This document shows, piece by piece, positions 26,246 to 36,309 of a stretch of DNA of 64,000 nt. The notes beneath the pieces were generated by a model, which saw only the letters and a program-made list of their open reading frames with translations, made no database searches and was not told where the DNA came from. This DNA comes from Alteromonadaceae bacterium Bs31 (lineage in GTDB: Bacteria > Pseudomonadota > Gammaproteobacteria > Pseudomonadales > Cellvibrionaceae), in NCBI GenBank assembly GCA_900177435.1, contig FXAI01000003.1:62001-126000 (forward strand). The letters run 5' to 3'. Position numbers and translations under genes: made by a program. How positions within the stretch are numbered: position 1 is the first letter of the stretch; each line of letters begins with the position of its first letter.

Positions 26246-28090
26246 CTACAGTAATAATCGAATGCCCTGCTCATCTCGAATAACCCTCTCACTATCATTA
26301 ATCAAATCAAATAGCTGTTTTTCTGACAACGGCCTGCTGTAATAAAAGCCCTGAACCTGATCACAGCCCCGCTCGTTAAGCCAACTGGATTGCGCTGGCC
26401 GCTCAACACCCTCGGCGATAACTTCCAGGGACATATTGTGAGCAAGGTCGATAATAGATTTTGCGATAGCCGATTCCTGCGTGTCTTTATCGATATCGTG
26501 AATAAAGCTGCGATCGATTTTCAGCTTTTGAATCGGGAAACGCTGTAAATAGGCTAGCGATGAATATCCAGTACCAAAATCATCAATAGCCAGAGATAAG
26601 CCCATCTGGCTCAGGCACTTGAGCATATCAATAGTGGTTGCAGCATTTTCCATTGCAGAACTTTCGGTAATTTCCAGCTCCAGATACTCAGGCGACAAGC
26701 CGGTGCGCTGCAATATGTTGTGTACACTTGTTTCAAATTTATCTTGGCGGAACTGACGCGTAGACAAGTTCACCGCTATCTTGCCAAGGTTTACGCCCTG
26801 TTCCAACCACGCCTGAAAACGCTCGCAGGCGTGCTCCAGTACCCAGTCACCCAGGGGCTCAATTAAACCGGTCTCTTCCGCCAGGGGAATAAAGTGAATG
26901 GGTGATATCATGCCTCGATCTTTATGCTGCCAGCGCACCAGCGCTTCCAGCCCGATAATACGACCGCTGCTTAAATCGATTTGTGGCTGGTAGTAAAGGC
27001 ACAGTTCATTTTGGTCAATCGCGCGACGCAGGTCGTTTTCGAGTAAGAGATAATTGACAGCGGTATCCGACATGGCGCTTTGATAAAACTGAAAGCGATT
27101 TTTACCGGCAGCTTTTGCACGGTACATAGCGGTATCTGCATTTTTCAATAACTGATCGATGGAGTCGCCATTATTGGGGAACACGCTTATACCAATACTG
27201 GCAGTACAGGAGATCTCATGCCCCTGAACTATCACGGGCTGAGCGAGACACTCCAGCAATTTACGGGCAATACTTTCGATATCGAGAATATCCGAAATAT
27301 TTTCCAGCGCCACGACAAACTCATCACCACCCAAGCGCGACACGGTGTCGGTATCACGCAGTTCATCCTGCATGTTTTTGGCAACCTGTTTTAAAAAGGC
27401 ATCACCGGCATCGTGACCAAGGCTATCGTTAATATTTTTGAACCTGTCCAGGTCAAAAAGCATGACGGCGAGGCTGCTCTCACTGCGCTTCGCACGCGAG
27501 ATACTCTTGTGCATTCGGTCGTAGAATAGTGAGCGGTTGGCCAGGCCTGTAAGCGGGTCGTGAAAAGTAACGTAATTAATTTGGGATTTATGATCTCGCA
27601 GCGCGCTTTCAGCAAGCTTGTTTTCCGTAACATCCACACCGATGGTATAGGCTACCGCCTTGCTACCTGAATTTGGATCGGCGTTCATCACTATGCGTCT
27701 CATTTGATAGTGATGCAGCGAACCATCCTTGTGCTTGGCGCTAAGTTCCCAGTATTGCTCGCTGCCATTTTCCATGGCTTTTTGTTTTAAGCTGGCAAGG
27801 CGTTCTTGTACGAAGGCAGGATATAGGTCAGCCTCCTGGTGAATATTGGTCAGGTTATCGGCCACGCCCGCCAACAGGGTATGGAAACGACTGGCGAACA
27901 AAACCTCGCCACTGCTATCCACCACGGACGCGAGCACAGGAACGTGTTGCAGCAAAACAGCCAAATAAAGATGGGCATCTTCACCACTATTCACCCAGGG
28001 ACAAGCAGGGTTGTCGGGAAATTCTGATTTATTACTCATGGATTCTTCTTCAGCCGTAACTGCATTAATGCGGCCTGTAAAATCAAGCAT
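26246..28090 (-). CDS. PAS-GGDEF-EAL c-di-GMP protein, soluble
   Basis: 614 residues without transmembrane helices. A PAS domain (about 45-160) ends in 'GVDVTENK'; the GGDEF domain has GGDEF at 254-258 with RDTD inhibitory site at 245-248; the EAL domain has EAL at 382-384, 'DDFGTGYSSL' and 'EVIAEGVE'. Both enzymatic signatures are intact. It starts 6 bp after the rimO stop and is probably cotranscribed with it. ATG at 28039 (18th codon), preceded by GAAGAAGA, is a serious alternative start because the first ATG has no good ribosome site. Confidence 0.92.
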   Translation of the reverse strand: MLDFTGRINAVTAEEESMSNKSEFPDNPACPWVNSGEDAHLYLAVLLQHVPVLASVVDSSGEVLFASRFHTLLAGVADNLTNIHQEADLYPAFVQERLASLKQKAMENGSEQYWELSAKHKDGSLHHYQMRRIVMNADPNSGSKAVAYTIGVDVTENKLAESALRDHKSQINYVTFHDPLTGLANRSLFYDRMHKSISRAKRSESSLAVMLFDLDRFKNINDSLGHDAGDAFLKQVAKNMQDELRDTDTVSRLGGDEFVVALENISDILDIESIARKLLECLAQPVIVQGHEISCTASIGISVFPNNGDSIDQLLKNADTAMYRAKAAGKNRFQFYQSAMSDTAVNYLLLENDLRRAIDQNELCLYYQPQIDLSSGRIIGLEALVRWQHKDRGMISPIHFIPLAEETGLIEPLGDWVLEHACERFQAWLEQGVNLGKIAVNLSTRQFRQDKFETSVHNILQRTGLSPEYLELEITESSAMENAATTIDMLKCLSQMGLSLAIDDFGTGYSSLAYLQRFPIQKLKIDRSFIHDIDKDTQESAIAKSIIDLAHNMSLEVIAEGVERPAQSSWLNERGCDQVQGFYYSRPLSEKQLFDLINDSERVIRDEQGIRLLL

Positions 28091-28096
28091 AGACCA

Positions 28097-29437
28097 TTAC
28101 ATCTCGCCTGATTGCACGGGCAGTTCTGCCCAGAGGTCATATTCGTCAGCTGCGACGATTTTTACTTCAAGTTTGGTACCTGCGGCCAAGTGGGCAGCAT
28201 CTTCAATAATAACCACTCCATCGATTTCTGGCGCGTCCGCATAACTGCGGGCCACTGCGTTATCTCCTTCGGAGGAGTCGACTAACACCTCCATGGTTTT
28301 TCCCACCTTCGCTTGCAAACGCTGCGCCGATATTTTTTGCTGGGTCGCCATAAAGCGCTCCCAACGCTCCTGCTTGAGCTCTTCAGGTACAGGATTGGCC
28401 AGGGCATTGGCGCTGGCGCCTTCCACTGGAGAGTATTTGAAGCAACCCACCCGGTCCAACTGCGCCTCTTGCAACCAATCCAGCAAATGCTCAAAGTCTG
28501 CTTCCGTTTCACCGGGGAAACCAACGATAAACGTGGAGCGAATGGCCAATTCGGGACAAATCTGTCGCCATTTACGAATACGATCCAGTGTTTTTTCCTG
28601 GTGCGCCGGACGCTTCATAGCCTTGAGAATCGAGGGGCTGGAATGCTGAAAGGGTATATCCAGATAAGGCAGAATTTTTCCTTCCGCCATCAGCGGAATA
28701 AGCTCATCCACATGTGGGTAGGGGTAAACATAATGCAATCTCACCCAAACACCCATCTGCGACAAGGCTTGGCACAACTCTGTCATGCGCGTTTTTACTG
28801 GCCGGCCCTGCCAAAAGCCAGTGCGGTATTTCAAATCCACACCATAGGCGCTGGTATCCTGGGAAATAACCAGAAGCTCTTTGGTACCAGCAGCCACTAA
28901 ACGCTCGGCCTCTTCCAGCACGTCACCTACCGGCCGGCTGACCAAATCCCCACGCATTGCAGGGATTATGCAAAACGAGCAACGGTGGTTACAGCCTTCC
29001 GAAATTTTGAGGTAGGCATAATGTCGCGGGGTTAGCTTGATCCCCTGTGGAGGCACCAAATCGATATGGGGGTTGTGCTCAGTACTCGCTGGCACATGCT
29101 GGTGCACAGCGCCCATCACCTCTTCATAGGCAGCGGGGCCGGTGACGCTCAATACCTGTGGAAAGGACTGCTGAATGACTTCTGCATCCTTCCCCTTACC
29201 CATGCAACCAGTGACAATCACCTTGCCATTGGCCTGCATAGCCTCACCAATCGCCTGCAAGGATTCCTGCTTGGCAGAATCGATAAAACCACAGGTATTC
29301 ACCACAACCACATCGGCACCGTGGTAGCTTGAAACAAGCTGGTAGCCGTCTATCTTTAATTGGGTGAGAATACGCTCAGAATCGACCAAGGCCTTGGGAC
29401 AACCAAGTGAGACAAAACCAACTTTCGCCTGACTCAT
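28097..29437 (-). CDS. rimO: Ribosomal protein S12 methylthiotransferase RimO
   Basis: Radical SAM enzyme that methylthiolates Asp89 of ribosomal protein S12. It has an N-terminal UPF0004 domain with Cys13, Cys49 and Cys78, the radical SAM motif CNHRCSFC (Cys149, 153, 156) and a C-terminal TRAM domain. 446 residues is typical. '[12 protein letters not shown]' and '[11 protein letters not shown]' separate RimO from MiaB. It is divergent from the HD-GYP operon with an 86-bp spacer. Confidence 0.97.
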   Translation of the reverse strand: MSQAKVGFVSLGCPKALVDSERILTQLKIDGYQLVSSYHGADVVVVNTCGFIDSAKQESLQAIGEAMQANGKVIVTGCMGKGKDAEVIQQSFPQVLSVTGPAAYEEVMGAVHQHVPASTEHNPHIDLVPPQGIKLTPRHYAYLKISEGCNHRCSFCIIPAMRGDLVSRPVGDVLEEAERLVAAGTKELLVISQDTSAYGVDLKYRTGFWQGRPVKTRMTELCQALSQMGVWVRLHYVYPYPHVDELIPLMAEGKILPYLDIPFQHSSPSILKAMKRPAHQEKTLDRIRKWRQICPELAIRSTFIVGFPGETEADFEHLLDWLQEAQLDRVGCFKYSPVEGASANALANPVPEELKQERWERFMATQQKISAQRLQAKVGKTMEVLVDSSEGDNAVARSYADAPEIDGVVIIEDAAHLAAGTKLEVKIVAADEYDLWAELPVQSGEM

Positions 29438-29523
29438 AAAAACAAGAACTCAAAATTTTTTCGGATTCTAGCACAAAACGCCCCCTGCACTGGCTACGAA
29501 TTCACCAACAAACGGACGAGCTT

Positions 29524-31071
29524 ATGAAAAAGCTGAACCTCTTCCGCCGCAAACCAGCGGCAAAAACCCACAATATTCTGCTCAAAAGTTGGAATATTCT
29601 CATTGTCGACGATGAGCATCTGGTACATGAAGTTACTCAAATGGTACTCGCAGGCCTGCAGTTTGAAGGTAGCCCGCTAAAGCTGTTTTCAGCCTACAAC
29701 GGCGCAGAAGCGAGAAAGCTAATGGAAACCCAGGGGCCTTTTGCCCTAGCGCTCATCGATGTGGTGATGGAGAGCGACCATGCAGGCCTGGAACTGGTTG
29801 AATGGATGCGTTTGAACCGCCAAAACCACTCAACACGAATTATTTTGCGAACCGGTCAGGCAGGTATAGCGCCGGAAGAAGAAGTCATTCGCAACTACGA
29901 CATCAATGACTACAAGAATAAAACCGAGCTCACCTCTACCAAACTGACCACTAGCGTACTTTCTGCAATTCGCTCCTACCGGGATATTCTCACGATAGAA
30001 AAAAGCAGAGAAGGCTTAAAACGGGTTATTCAGGCGTCCTCCGAAATCCTCAAACCGGGCCGCTTAAACGAATTTGGCTCGGCTGTACTGGAGCAGCTAC
30101 TCACCCTGCTGAGCATAGAGGCCTCGAGCATCTACATTTCTAATCAGGAAATCAATATCTACAGTGAAACCTCCCATACAGTACTGGCAGCCACGGGTGA
30201 TTTTTCCGGCTATACCGGTTCACTTGAAGAAGCCCAGTTAGCACCACCCATCAAAGCGCTCATTCAAAAATCCTTCAAAAAGCGTAAAACCATCATCGAA
30301 GAAGATCATTTTCTTGGTTACTACGAAACAGACACTAACAACAGCTCCGTACTCTACGTGCAGCTACCGCAGCAGTTAGAACCCTTCAAATCCAACTTGC
30401 TGGAAATCTTTTGCTCTCAAGTCGCGCTCGCCTTTGAAAACCTCCGAGTGAAAGAAGAGGTTCTCGAAGTGCAAAGCGAACTGCTGATGATAATCGGAGA
30501 CGCCATTGAAATGCGAAGCAAGGAGACAGGCTTTCACGTACGCAGGGTGTCAGAGTTGAGCCGGCTGCTGGCAACCAAAGCCGGAAAATCCATTGCCTTT
30601 CAAGACTATATTGCTTTTGCCTCCCCCTTGCATGATCTGGGAAAGATCGGCATTCCTGAAACCATTTTGGAAAAGCCCGGTACGCTGGATATCAATGAAT
30701 GGAACATAATGAAAAAACACTCCGATATTGGAGGCGACTTACTGCAGCGCTGTAAAAGAACGGTTGGCAAAATGGGAGAACGCATTGCACGCTACCACCA
30801 CGAAAACTGGGACGGTAGCGGCTACCCGGAAGGCCTAAAAGGAGAAGAAATTCCTATTGAAGCCCGAATCGCAGCCGTAGCCGATGTTTTCGACGCGCTG
30901 GCCTCAGAACGCAGCTATAAAAAAGCGTGGCCACTGAGCGATATCGTCGATTATTTCGAGTCTCAATCCTCCATAAAATTTGACCCAAGCCTGGTAACGC
31001 TGCTGCTCTCCAACCTGGAAGAATTTGTTGATCTGCGTAAAAGCATCCACAAGCAGGAAAACATGCGATGA
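29524..31071 (+). CDS. Response regulator with HD-GYP phosphodiesterase domain
   Basis: 515 residues. Receiver domain at about 24-150 with acceptor Asp79 in 'LIDVVM', a central GAF-like DUF3369 domain (about 165-310), and an HD-GYP domain (about 320-500) with 'HVRRVSEL', 'HDLGKIGIP' and 'HHENWDGSGYPEGLKGEEIP'. The metal-binding and GYP residues are present, so c-di-GMP hydrolysis is expected, switched by phosphorylation. Its ATGA overlap with the following histidine kinase marks that kinase as the likely partner. Confidence 0.93.
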   Translation: MKKLNLFRRKPAAKTHNILLKSWNILIVDDEHLVHEVTQMVLAGLQFEGSPLKLFSAYNGAEARKLMETQGPFALALIDVVMESDHAGLELVEWMRLNRQNHSTRIILRTGQAGIAPEEEVIRNYDINDYKNKTELTSTKLTTSVLSAIRSYRDILTIEKSREGLKRVIQASSEILKPGRLNEFGSAVLEQLLTLLSIEASSIYISNQEINIYSETSHTVLAATGDFSGYTGSLEEAQLAPPIKALIQKSFKKRKTIIEEDHFLGYYETDTNNSSVLYVQLPQQLEPFKSNLLEIFCSQVALAFENLRVKEEVLEVQSELLMIIGDAIEMRSKETGFHVRRVSELSRLLATKAGKSIAFQDYIAFASPLHDLGKIGIPETILEKPGTLDINEWNIMKKHSDIGGDLLQRCKRTVGKMGERIARYHHENWDGSGYPEGLKGEEIPIEARIAAVADVFDALASERSYKKAWPLSDIVDYFESQSSIKFDPSLVTLLLSNLEEFVDLRKSIHKQENMR

Positions 31072-32438
31072 ACAGTCACCTGGAAAGAATATTGAACAAT
31101 GTTTCCAAGTCGGTAGAAATAGATAACGGCGACCTTGGCACCGCCTCGGAACGCGTACTGAATTCTGTTATTGAGGGGCTTAATGTCGCTCGATGCGGTA
31201 TTTGGATGTTCGAGCCCGAGCGCGGAGGCATAAAGTGCTTTCTTCTTATCGACAACCACAACAACACGCGCTCCGAAGACACACTGTTGTCTCGCGACGA
31301 TTTCCCTCAATATTTTCGTGCCCTGGATACAGAGCGAGCCATTGTAGCTAACGACGCCCACAAGCACCCGGACACCTGCGAATTTACTCACAACTATTTA
31401 AAACCCCTTGGCATCAGTTCGATGCTAGATACCCCAATACGGCATTCAGGAAAAATGGCTGGCATTATTTGCAGCGAGCATATTGGCGAAGAACGGCAAT
31501 GGAGTGAGGACGAGGTTGTATTTGCTTCCGTGTTGAGCGATTTATTTGGCCGGGCAATAAACGCCAAAGAGCGCTGCGACTATGAGCTAAAACTTATCGA
31601 TGCCAATAAAAACCTGGAACAAAAAATTGCAGCGCGCACCAGTCATTTAGAGGAGACAATCCTGCTGTTAAAGCGCATGCAGGTAAAATTAATAGAGAGT
31701 GAAAAAATGGCTTCACTTGGATCACTGGTGGCTGGAGTCGCTCATGAGGTAAACACGCCCATTGGGGTATCCATTACTGCAAACTCTCACCACCAAGGAC
31801 AAGTTCAGCAACTTGAAAAAAAATTCAAGGAAGACGACTTAAGCTATGAGGACCTGGAAGACTATATTTTCAAATCATCCAAATCAGCCGCGCTCATTTC
31901 GGAAAACTTAAACCGTGCTGCCAATCTGATTCAGAATTTTAAAAAAACCGCTGTTGACCAGTTACATATAGAAGCTGAGCCCATAATCCTCAAGGAATAC
32001 ACGCAGCAAATTCTCGCCACATTAAAACCTCTTACCAAAAAAAGGCTGGTGCAGTTTAATATCTCTGGACCCAATAGCCCCCTAACTACTTACGCCGGCG
32101 CCATCGCACAGATTTTAACGAATTTTATTTCGAATAGCTGCGAACACGCATTTGCAGAAACCAGCAATGAAAATATTATCGATATAATTTATCGCCAGCT
32201 GGACGACAATCACTGGGAGATGGACTATCGAGACAATGGCAAAGGTATGCCTAAAAGTACTTTAGATAAAATTTATGACCCGTTTTTTACCACCGCTCGC
32301 GCCAGTGGCGGCTCCGGACTTGGCATGTCCATTGTTTACAACCTCATAACACAAAAACTGAATGGTTCAATTGAGGCCTATTCAGAACAGGGCAAAGGCA
32401 CACGCTTCAACGTCATATTTAAAGAGATTACGCTTTAA
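31068..32438 (+). CDS. GAF-domain histidine kinase, partner of the HD-GYP regulator
   Basis: 456 residues without transmembrane helices: a GAF domain (about 20-165), a coiled coil (about 170-210), a HisKA-like helix with 'GVAHEVNTPIGV' (His226), and a HATPase_c domain with 'NFISNSCEHA', 'DNGKGMP' and 'GGSGLGMSIVY'. The HEVNTP form of the H box is that of a common soluble kinase group. It senses a cytoplasmic signal through the GAF domain; the ligand is unknown. Translationally coupled to the HD-GYP gene, and it converges on the GNAT gene with a 10-bp gap. Confidence 0.92.
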   Translation: MNSHLERILNNVSKSVEIDNGDLGTASERVLNSVIEGLNVARCGIWMFEPERGGIKCFLLIDNHNNTRSEDTLLSRDDFPQYFRALDTERAIVANDAHKHPDTCEFTHNYLKPLGISSMLDTPIRHSGKMAGIICSEHIGEERQWSEDEVVFASVLSDLFGRAINAKERCDYELKLIDANKNLEQKIAARTSHLEETILLLKRMQVKLIESEKMASLGSLVAGVAHEVNTPIGVSITANSHHQGQVQQLEKKFKEDDLSYEDLEDYIFKSSKSAALISENLNRAANLIQNFKKTAVDQLHIEAEPIILKEYTQQILATLKPLTKKRLVQFNISGPNSPLTTYAGAIAQILTNFISNSCEHAFAETSNENIIDIIYRQLDDNHWEMDYRDNGKGMPKSTLDKIYDPFFTTARASGGSGLGMSIVYNLITQKLNGSIEAYSEQGKGTRFNVIFKEITL

Positions 32439-32448
32439 CGCTGCTGTT

Positions 32449-32991
32449 TTATACAGAAAACCATTTTTCCAAAACACTGACACTCCCCCCTTGTACCAAA
32501 CCCTTGTGACTGAATATCCAGTCACGTTTTCGGTAGTAGGCTTCCTTGTCTTTAGTATACAGTTTTAGATGAAGTATCTGATTATCAGCCGCAAATTCAG
32601 ATATATAATCCAGTAGTTGCTGACCAATACCCTGCTGGCGGTACTCTTCCAATACATATAAATTGGTGAGCCACTCACTGGGCATTCGATGATGGGAAAA
32701 CTTGTAATGCACAATACTCACAGAGCCGATAACTTTGCGCTCGGTGCTACCGTTTTCCGAATTATTCAACAAGGCTATAAAAGTACTGGGGACGGGCCCA
32801 ACACTAAAATGGCTGCGCAGAGCCTGCTCTCTTTCCTGCATATCCTGGCCATGCTGCCTATCGGGCTGGCGCTGCTCCCGCGTGCTACCGGCATAGCCTT
32901 TCAGCCATTCACTGTGATGCCATGAAGCCAACACGGGAACGAACTGCGGATGATCCCGCAGGTTCTCTATTTCAATGTGGTCAACAGTCAC
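32449..32991 (-). CDS. GNAT-family N-acetyltransferase
   Basis: 180 residues. The acetyl-CoA site is visible as 'LYVLEEYRQQGIGQQLLDYI', close to the RxxGxG/A consensus. The GTG at 32991 shares its first base with the lipA stop codon (TAGTG), which implies reinitiation after lipA; an upstream in-frame codon at 33057 would overlap lipA by 67 bp and is unlikely. The substrate cannot be predicted. It contains an unusual Gln/Arg/His-rich loop after 'GYAGSTREQRQ'. Confidence 0.83.
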   Translation of the reverse strand: MTVDHIEIENLRDHPQFVPVLASWHHSEWLKGYAGSTREQRQPDRQHGQDMQEREQALRSHFSVGPVPSTFIALLNNSENGSTERKVIGSVSIVHYKFSHHRMPSEWLTNLYVLEEYRQQGIGQQLLDYISEFAADNQILHLKLYTKDKEAYYRKRDWIFSHKGLVQGGSVSVLEKWFSV

Positions 32992-33965
32992 TATTTTACT
33001 GTTTCGCCGTGGGCCTGTTTGTCTGCGTGGTAGGAGGAACGTACCAGCGGACCACACGCAGCATGCACAAAACCCAGCTCCTTTGCCACAGCACTGTATT
33101 CATCAAACTCTGCCGGTTCCACGTATCTCAGTACCGGAAGGTGATCTTTGGAAGGCTGTAAATACTGACCGATCGTCAGCATATCTATATCGTGCTCTCG
33201 CATATCTTTCAGCACCTCGAAAATTTCTTCTTTGGTTTCACCAAGCCCTACCATTAGTCCAGATTTTGTTAAAACCTCGGGCTTACGCGCTTTGTAGTCT
33301 TTAAGTAATTTTAATGACCACTCGTAATTAGCCCCGGGGCGTGACTGGCGATACAGGCGTGGCACGGTCTCCAAATTATGATTAAACACGTCGGGAGGTT
33401 CCTGCTCCAGAATATCCAGCGCAACATCCATTCGCCCGCGAAAATCAGGTGTTAAAATTTCTACCTGCAGGTTCGGCGAAAGTACACGGGCTTCGCGCGT
33501 GCAGTCAGCAAAATGCTGGGCACCACCGTCTCGCAGGTCGTCCCGGTCAACTGATGTGATAACCACATATTTAAGCTTCATTACAGCGATAGCTTCGGCA
33601 AGGTTTTTTGGCTCATTCGCATCCAGAGGGTTTGGCTTGCCGTGGCCCACGTCGCAGAATGGGCAGCGGCGTGTGCATATATCACCCATGATCATAAACG
33701 TCGCTGTGCCACCGCTAAAGCATTCACCCAGGTTCGGGCAGTTGGCTTCCTCACATACGGTGGAGAGGCTGCTCTTGCGCAACAACTTCTTGATGCGATC
33801 AACCTCAGGCGAAGAACTCACTTTAATGCGAATCCAATCAGGCTTGCGCAGCAGTTCATCGCTGGCAATCACCTTAACGGGTATGCGTTCTACTTTTTCA
33901 CCATCACGAAGCTTCTCACCCTGCTGAATGCGACGGGTTCGTTTTACCGGATCTGTATCTATCAT
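32991..33965 (-). CDS. lipA: Lipoyl synthase
   Basis: Radical SAM enzyme that inserts two sulfurs into octanoyl-protein to make lipoate. It has both cluster sites: the auxiliary [12 protein letters not shown] set (Cys71, 76, 82) and the radical [11 protein letters not shown] (Cys97, 101, 104). The C-terminal '[13 protein letters not shown]' has the conserved serine that ligates the auxiliary cluster. 324 residues is normal. Directly follows lipB (20-bp gap). Confidence 0.97.
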   Translation of the reverse strand: MIDTDPVKRTRRIQQGEKLRDGEKVERIPVKVIASDELLRKPDWIRIKVSSSPEVDRIKKLLRKSSLSTVCEEANCPNLGECFSGGTATFMIMGDICTRRCPFCDVGHGKPNPLDANEPKNLAEAIAVMKLKYVVITSVDRDDLRDGGAQHFADCTREARVLSPNLQVEILTPDFRGRMDVALDILEQEPPDVFNHNLETVPRLYRQSRPGANYEWSLKLLKDYKARKPEVLTKSGLMVGLGETKEEIFEVLKDMREHDIDMLTIGQYLQPSKDHLPVLRYVEPAEFDEYSAVAKELGFVHAACGPLVRSSYHADKQAHGETVK

Positions 33966-33985
33966 TAAAACTCTCTCTACCGAAC

Positions 33986-34618
33986 TCAGTGCTCGGCCTT
34001 GAAAAGATTATGGGTCAAACTGCTTAAAAATCCATTAGTAACGCTGGCAACACTTACATTCTGCTTGGCGTGCTCACTTAGCTGTGTCATTTGCAGGCCT
34101 TCATAACCGCAGGGGTTAATGTTTTTGAAAGGCGCGAGCTCCATGTCGATATTGATTGCCACGCCATGGTAACTGCAGCCTTTTCTCACCCTTAAGCCAA
34201 GCGAGGCTATTTTTTTTCCTTGCACATATACCCCCGGCGCATCGGCTTTGGGAGCAGATTCAATGCCAAATGGAAGAAGGAAATCCACTACTGAATTTTC
34301 AAGCCGCGTCACCAGCTCTCGCACTCCCATTTTCAGGCGCTTAAGATCCAGCAGAGGGTAAACAACCAGCTGGCCCGGGCCGTGGTAGGTCACCTGCCCG
34401 CCACGATCGCTGGCAACCACAGGAATTTCCCCCGGGTTAAACAAATGCTCTGCCTTACCCGCCTGCCCCTGGGTGTAGACCGAGGGGTGCTCCACCAGCC
34501 AGATTTCGTCTGCACTTTCCGCGTTTCGCGAGTCGGTAAAGGCTCGCATGTCGGCCCATACTTGAGCGTAGTCCTTAAGGCCAAGTTCAATGATTGTGCA
34601 GGAAGGGTGTTGGTACAT
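33986..34618 (-). CDS. lipB: Octanoyltransferase LipB
   Basis: Transfers octanoate from acyl carrier protein to lipoyl domains. Catalytic Cys170 in 'NPCGYEGL' and Lys136 in '[11 protein letters not shown]' are present, as is '[20 protein letters not shown]' near 73-92. 210 residues is normal. In the ybeD-lipB-lipA order seen in enterics and pseudomonads. Confidence 0.97.
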   Translation of the reverse strand: MYQHPSCTIIELGLKDYAQVWADMRAFTDSRNAESADEIWLVEHPSVYTQGQAGKAEHLFNPGEIPVVASDRGGQVTYHGPGQLVVYPLLDLKRLKMGVRELVTRLENSVVDFLLPFGIESAPKADAPGVYVQGKKIASLGLRVRKGCSYHGVAINIDMELAPFKNINPCGYEGLQMTQLSEHAKQNVSVASVTNGFLSSLTHNLFKAEH

Positions 34619-34635
34619 CTCGGGAGATTCGCTGG

Positions 34636-34911
34636 CTAGAGAACCATTTTGGTTTCGGGAAGCTTCTTCAAATCGTCGAAAATCGCTTGCAGCTGCTCAC
34701 TACCGGTGGCGGTGATAAAGACGGTCACAGACTGAAAGGTGCCTTTGCTGCTGTCACGCACGGTCACACGGCTGGCATCAAAACCATGGGCATGAACTTC
34801 CATCACGTTCAATACCGCCTCTCGATAACTTGCTGTGGCAGTCCCCATCACTTTGATGGGGTAATTCTCACAGGGGAACTCTATTTTTACCGAGTTTTCA
34901 TCCACTGCCAT
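34636..34911 (-). CDS. ybeD: YbeD/DUF493 family protein
   Basis: 91-residue ACT-like protein of the DUF493 family, found between dacA and lipB in many gammaproteobacteria. Recognised by '[13 protein letters not shown]' and the '[15 protein letters not shown]' strand. The role is unknown; it may be regulatory for lipoate synthesis. A GAGGAA ribosome site lies inside the end of dacC, 2 bp before the ATG region. Confidence 0.92.
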   Translation of the reverse strand: MAVDENSVKIEFPCENYPIKVMGTATASYREAVLNVMEVHAHGFDASRVTVRDSSKGTFQSVTVFITATGSEQLQAIFDDLKKLPETKMVL

Positions 34912-34913
34912 AA

Positions 34914-36092
34914 CTATTCCTCAAACATTCTCACTACAGCATCCCATGTGCGAGCAAAGAAGCCCGCCTGCGGAATATCGCTGGCAGCTACCAAGTCTGT
35001 TTCCGCCAGAGTTTCATCTTCCAGGCTGATAAGCAACTTGCCAAGTACCTGGCCTTTGCTTACTGGTGCTTCGATAGCACTATCGACAATAGTCTCTGCT
35101 TTAACTTGTTTCTGTGCCCCTTGCGGGATGGTGGCGAGGATATCGTCGGAGATGGTGAATTCCACCCGTTGAGGCTCACCTCCCCATACACGCCCTTCAC
35201 CCAGCACATCTCCACTTTGATATAGGGTGTGAGTTTGATAGTAGCGGAAGCCATAGGCCAGTAGTTTCTGTGACTCTATTGCACGAGAGCTCTCAGAGCG
35301 CGCGCCCATCACTACGGAGATCAGTCGCATATCGTTGCGAACAGCGGAAGCAACCAGGCAAAACCCAGCGGCTTCGGTGTGGCCGGTCTTAATGCCATCA
35401 ACAGACTTATCGGTAAACAGCAGCTTATTTCGGTTAGGCTGATTTATGCCGTTGTGCTTGAAATACCTTTCCGAGTATAGCTCGTAGTGCTCCGGGTGAT
35501 CTTGAATGAGCGCGCGGGCAAGCGTGGAAAGGTCTCGAACGGTAGTGGTATGCCCTTCCGCCGGCCAGCCAGTGGCGTTAACAAAATGAGAGTTGCTCAT
35601 ACCCAGCAACTGCGCTTGCTGGTTCATGACATCGGCAAAGGCTTGTTCGCTACCGGCAATGTGCTCAGCCAGGGCAATGGAGGCGTCGTTGCCCGATTGG
35701 ATAATCACCCCACGCAGCATATCTATTACCGGCACTTCTGAGCGAACGTTTAAAAACATGGTGGAGCTACCACTCTTGGTTCCGCCCCTGCGCCAGGCTT
35801 CATCGCTCACTCGCACCAAGTCGGTATCTTTCAGACGACCCGCCGCTATTTCTTCAGAAACGATATAACTGGTCATCATTTTGGTTAAACTGGCTGGCGG
35901 CAAAGGTATATCGGCGTTATGTTCGACGATCACCCTGCCGGTATCGGCATCAATCAGCAGGTAGGCACTGGCAGACAGCTGTGGTGGCGCGGGAATAATA
36001 ACTTGAGCTGCCATTGCAGCGTTCACATGCAACGCAGCAATAAGCAAAGTTGTAACGAAAAATATAACAGCACGCGGGATTATTAATCGCAT
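34914..36092 (-). CDS. dacC: D-alanyl-D-alanine carboxypeptidase (PBP5/6 type)
   Basis: Low-molecular-mass penicillin-binding protein that trims the terminal D-Ala from peptidoglycan stems in the periplasm. Signal peptide at 1-28; active-site motifs SLTK (Ser68, Lys71), SGN (133-135) and KTG (235-237). A C-terminal beta domain and an amphipathic tail with 'TWDAVVRMFEE' for membrane attachment follow. 392 residues. The symbol dacA is equally used for this position. Confidence 0.95.
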   Translation of the reverse strand: MRLIIPRAVIFFVTTLLIAALHVNAAMAAQVIIPAPPQLSASAYLLIDADTGRVIVEHNADIPLPPASLTKMMTSYIVSEEIAAGRLKDTDLVRVSDEAWRRGGTKSGSSTMFLNVRSEVPVIDMLRGVIIQSGNDASIALAEHIAGSEQAFADVMNQQAQLLGMSNSHFVNATGWPAEGHTTTVRDLSTLARALIQDHPEHYELYSERYFKHNGINQPNRNKLLFTDKSVDGIKTGHTEAAGFCLVASAVRNDMRLISVVMGARSESSRAIESQKLLAYGFRYYQTHTLYQSGDVLGEGRVWGGEPQRVEFTISDDILATIPQGAQKQVKAETIVDSAIEAPVSKGQVLGKLLISLEDETLAETDLVAASDIPQAGFFARTWDAVVRMFEE

Positions 36093-36309
36093 CGTTTCTT
36101 AATTGACCTTGTTGGGAATAAGAGATTTAGAGGTAGGATTAGCCATAAAGTGCCGCGATTGTAGCAGTTTTACGGGTAAATTTGATCAACAGAGCCGCAA
36201 AACTCCCATGAAACGCGAAATACATAAACACTTACCGGCATCTGAGCGATCTCTGTGACAATAACAACTATAATCTGGCTATTAGGGATATAACGGCTGC
36301 GTACACTGA

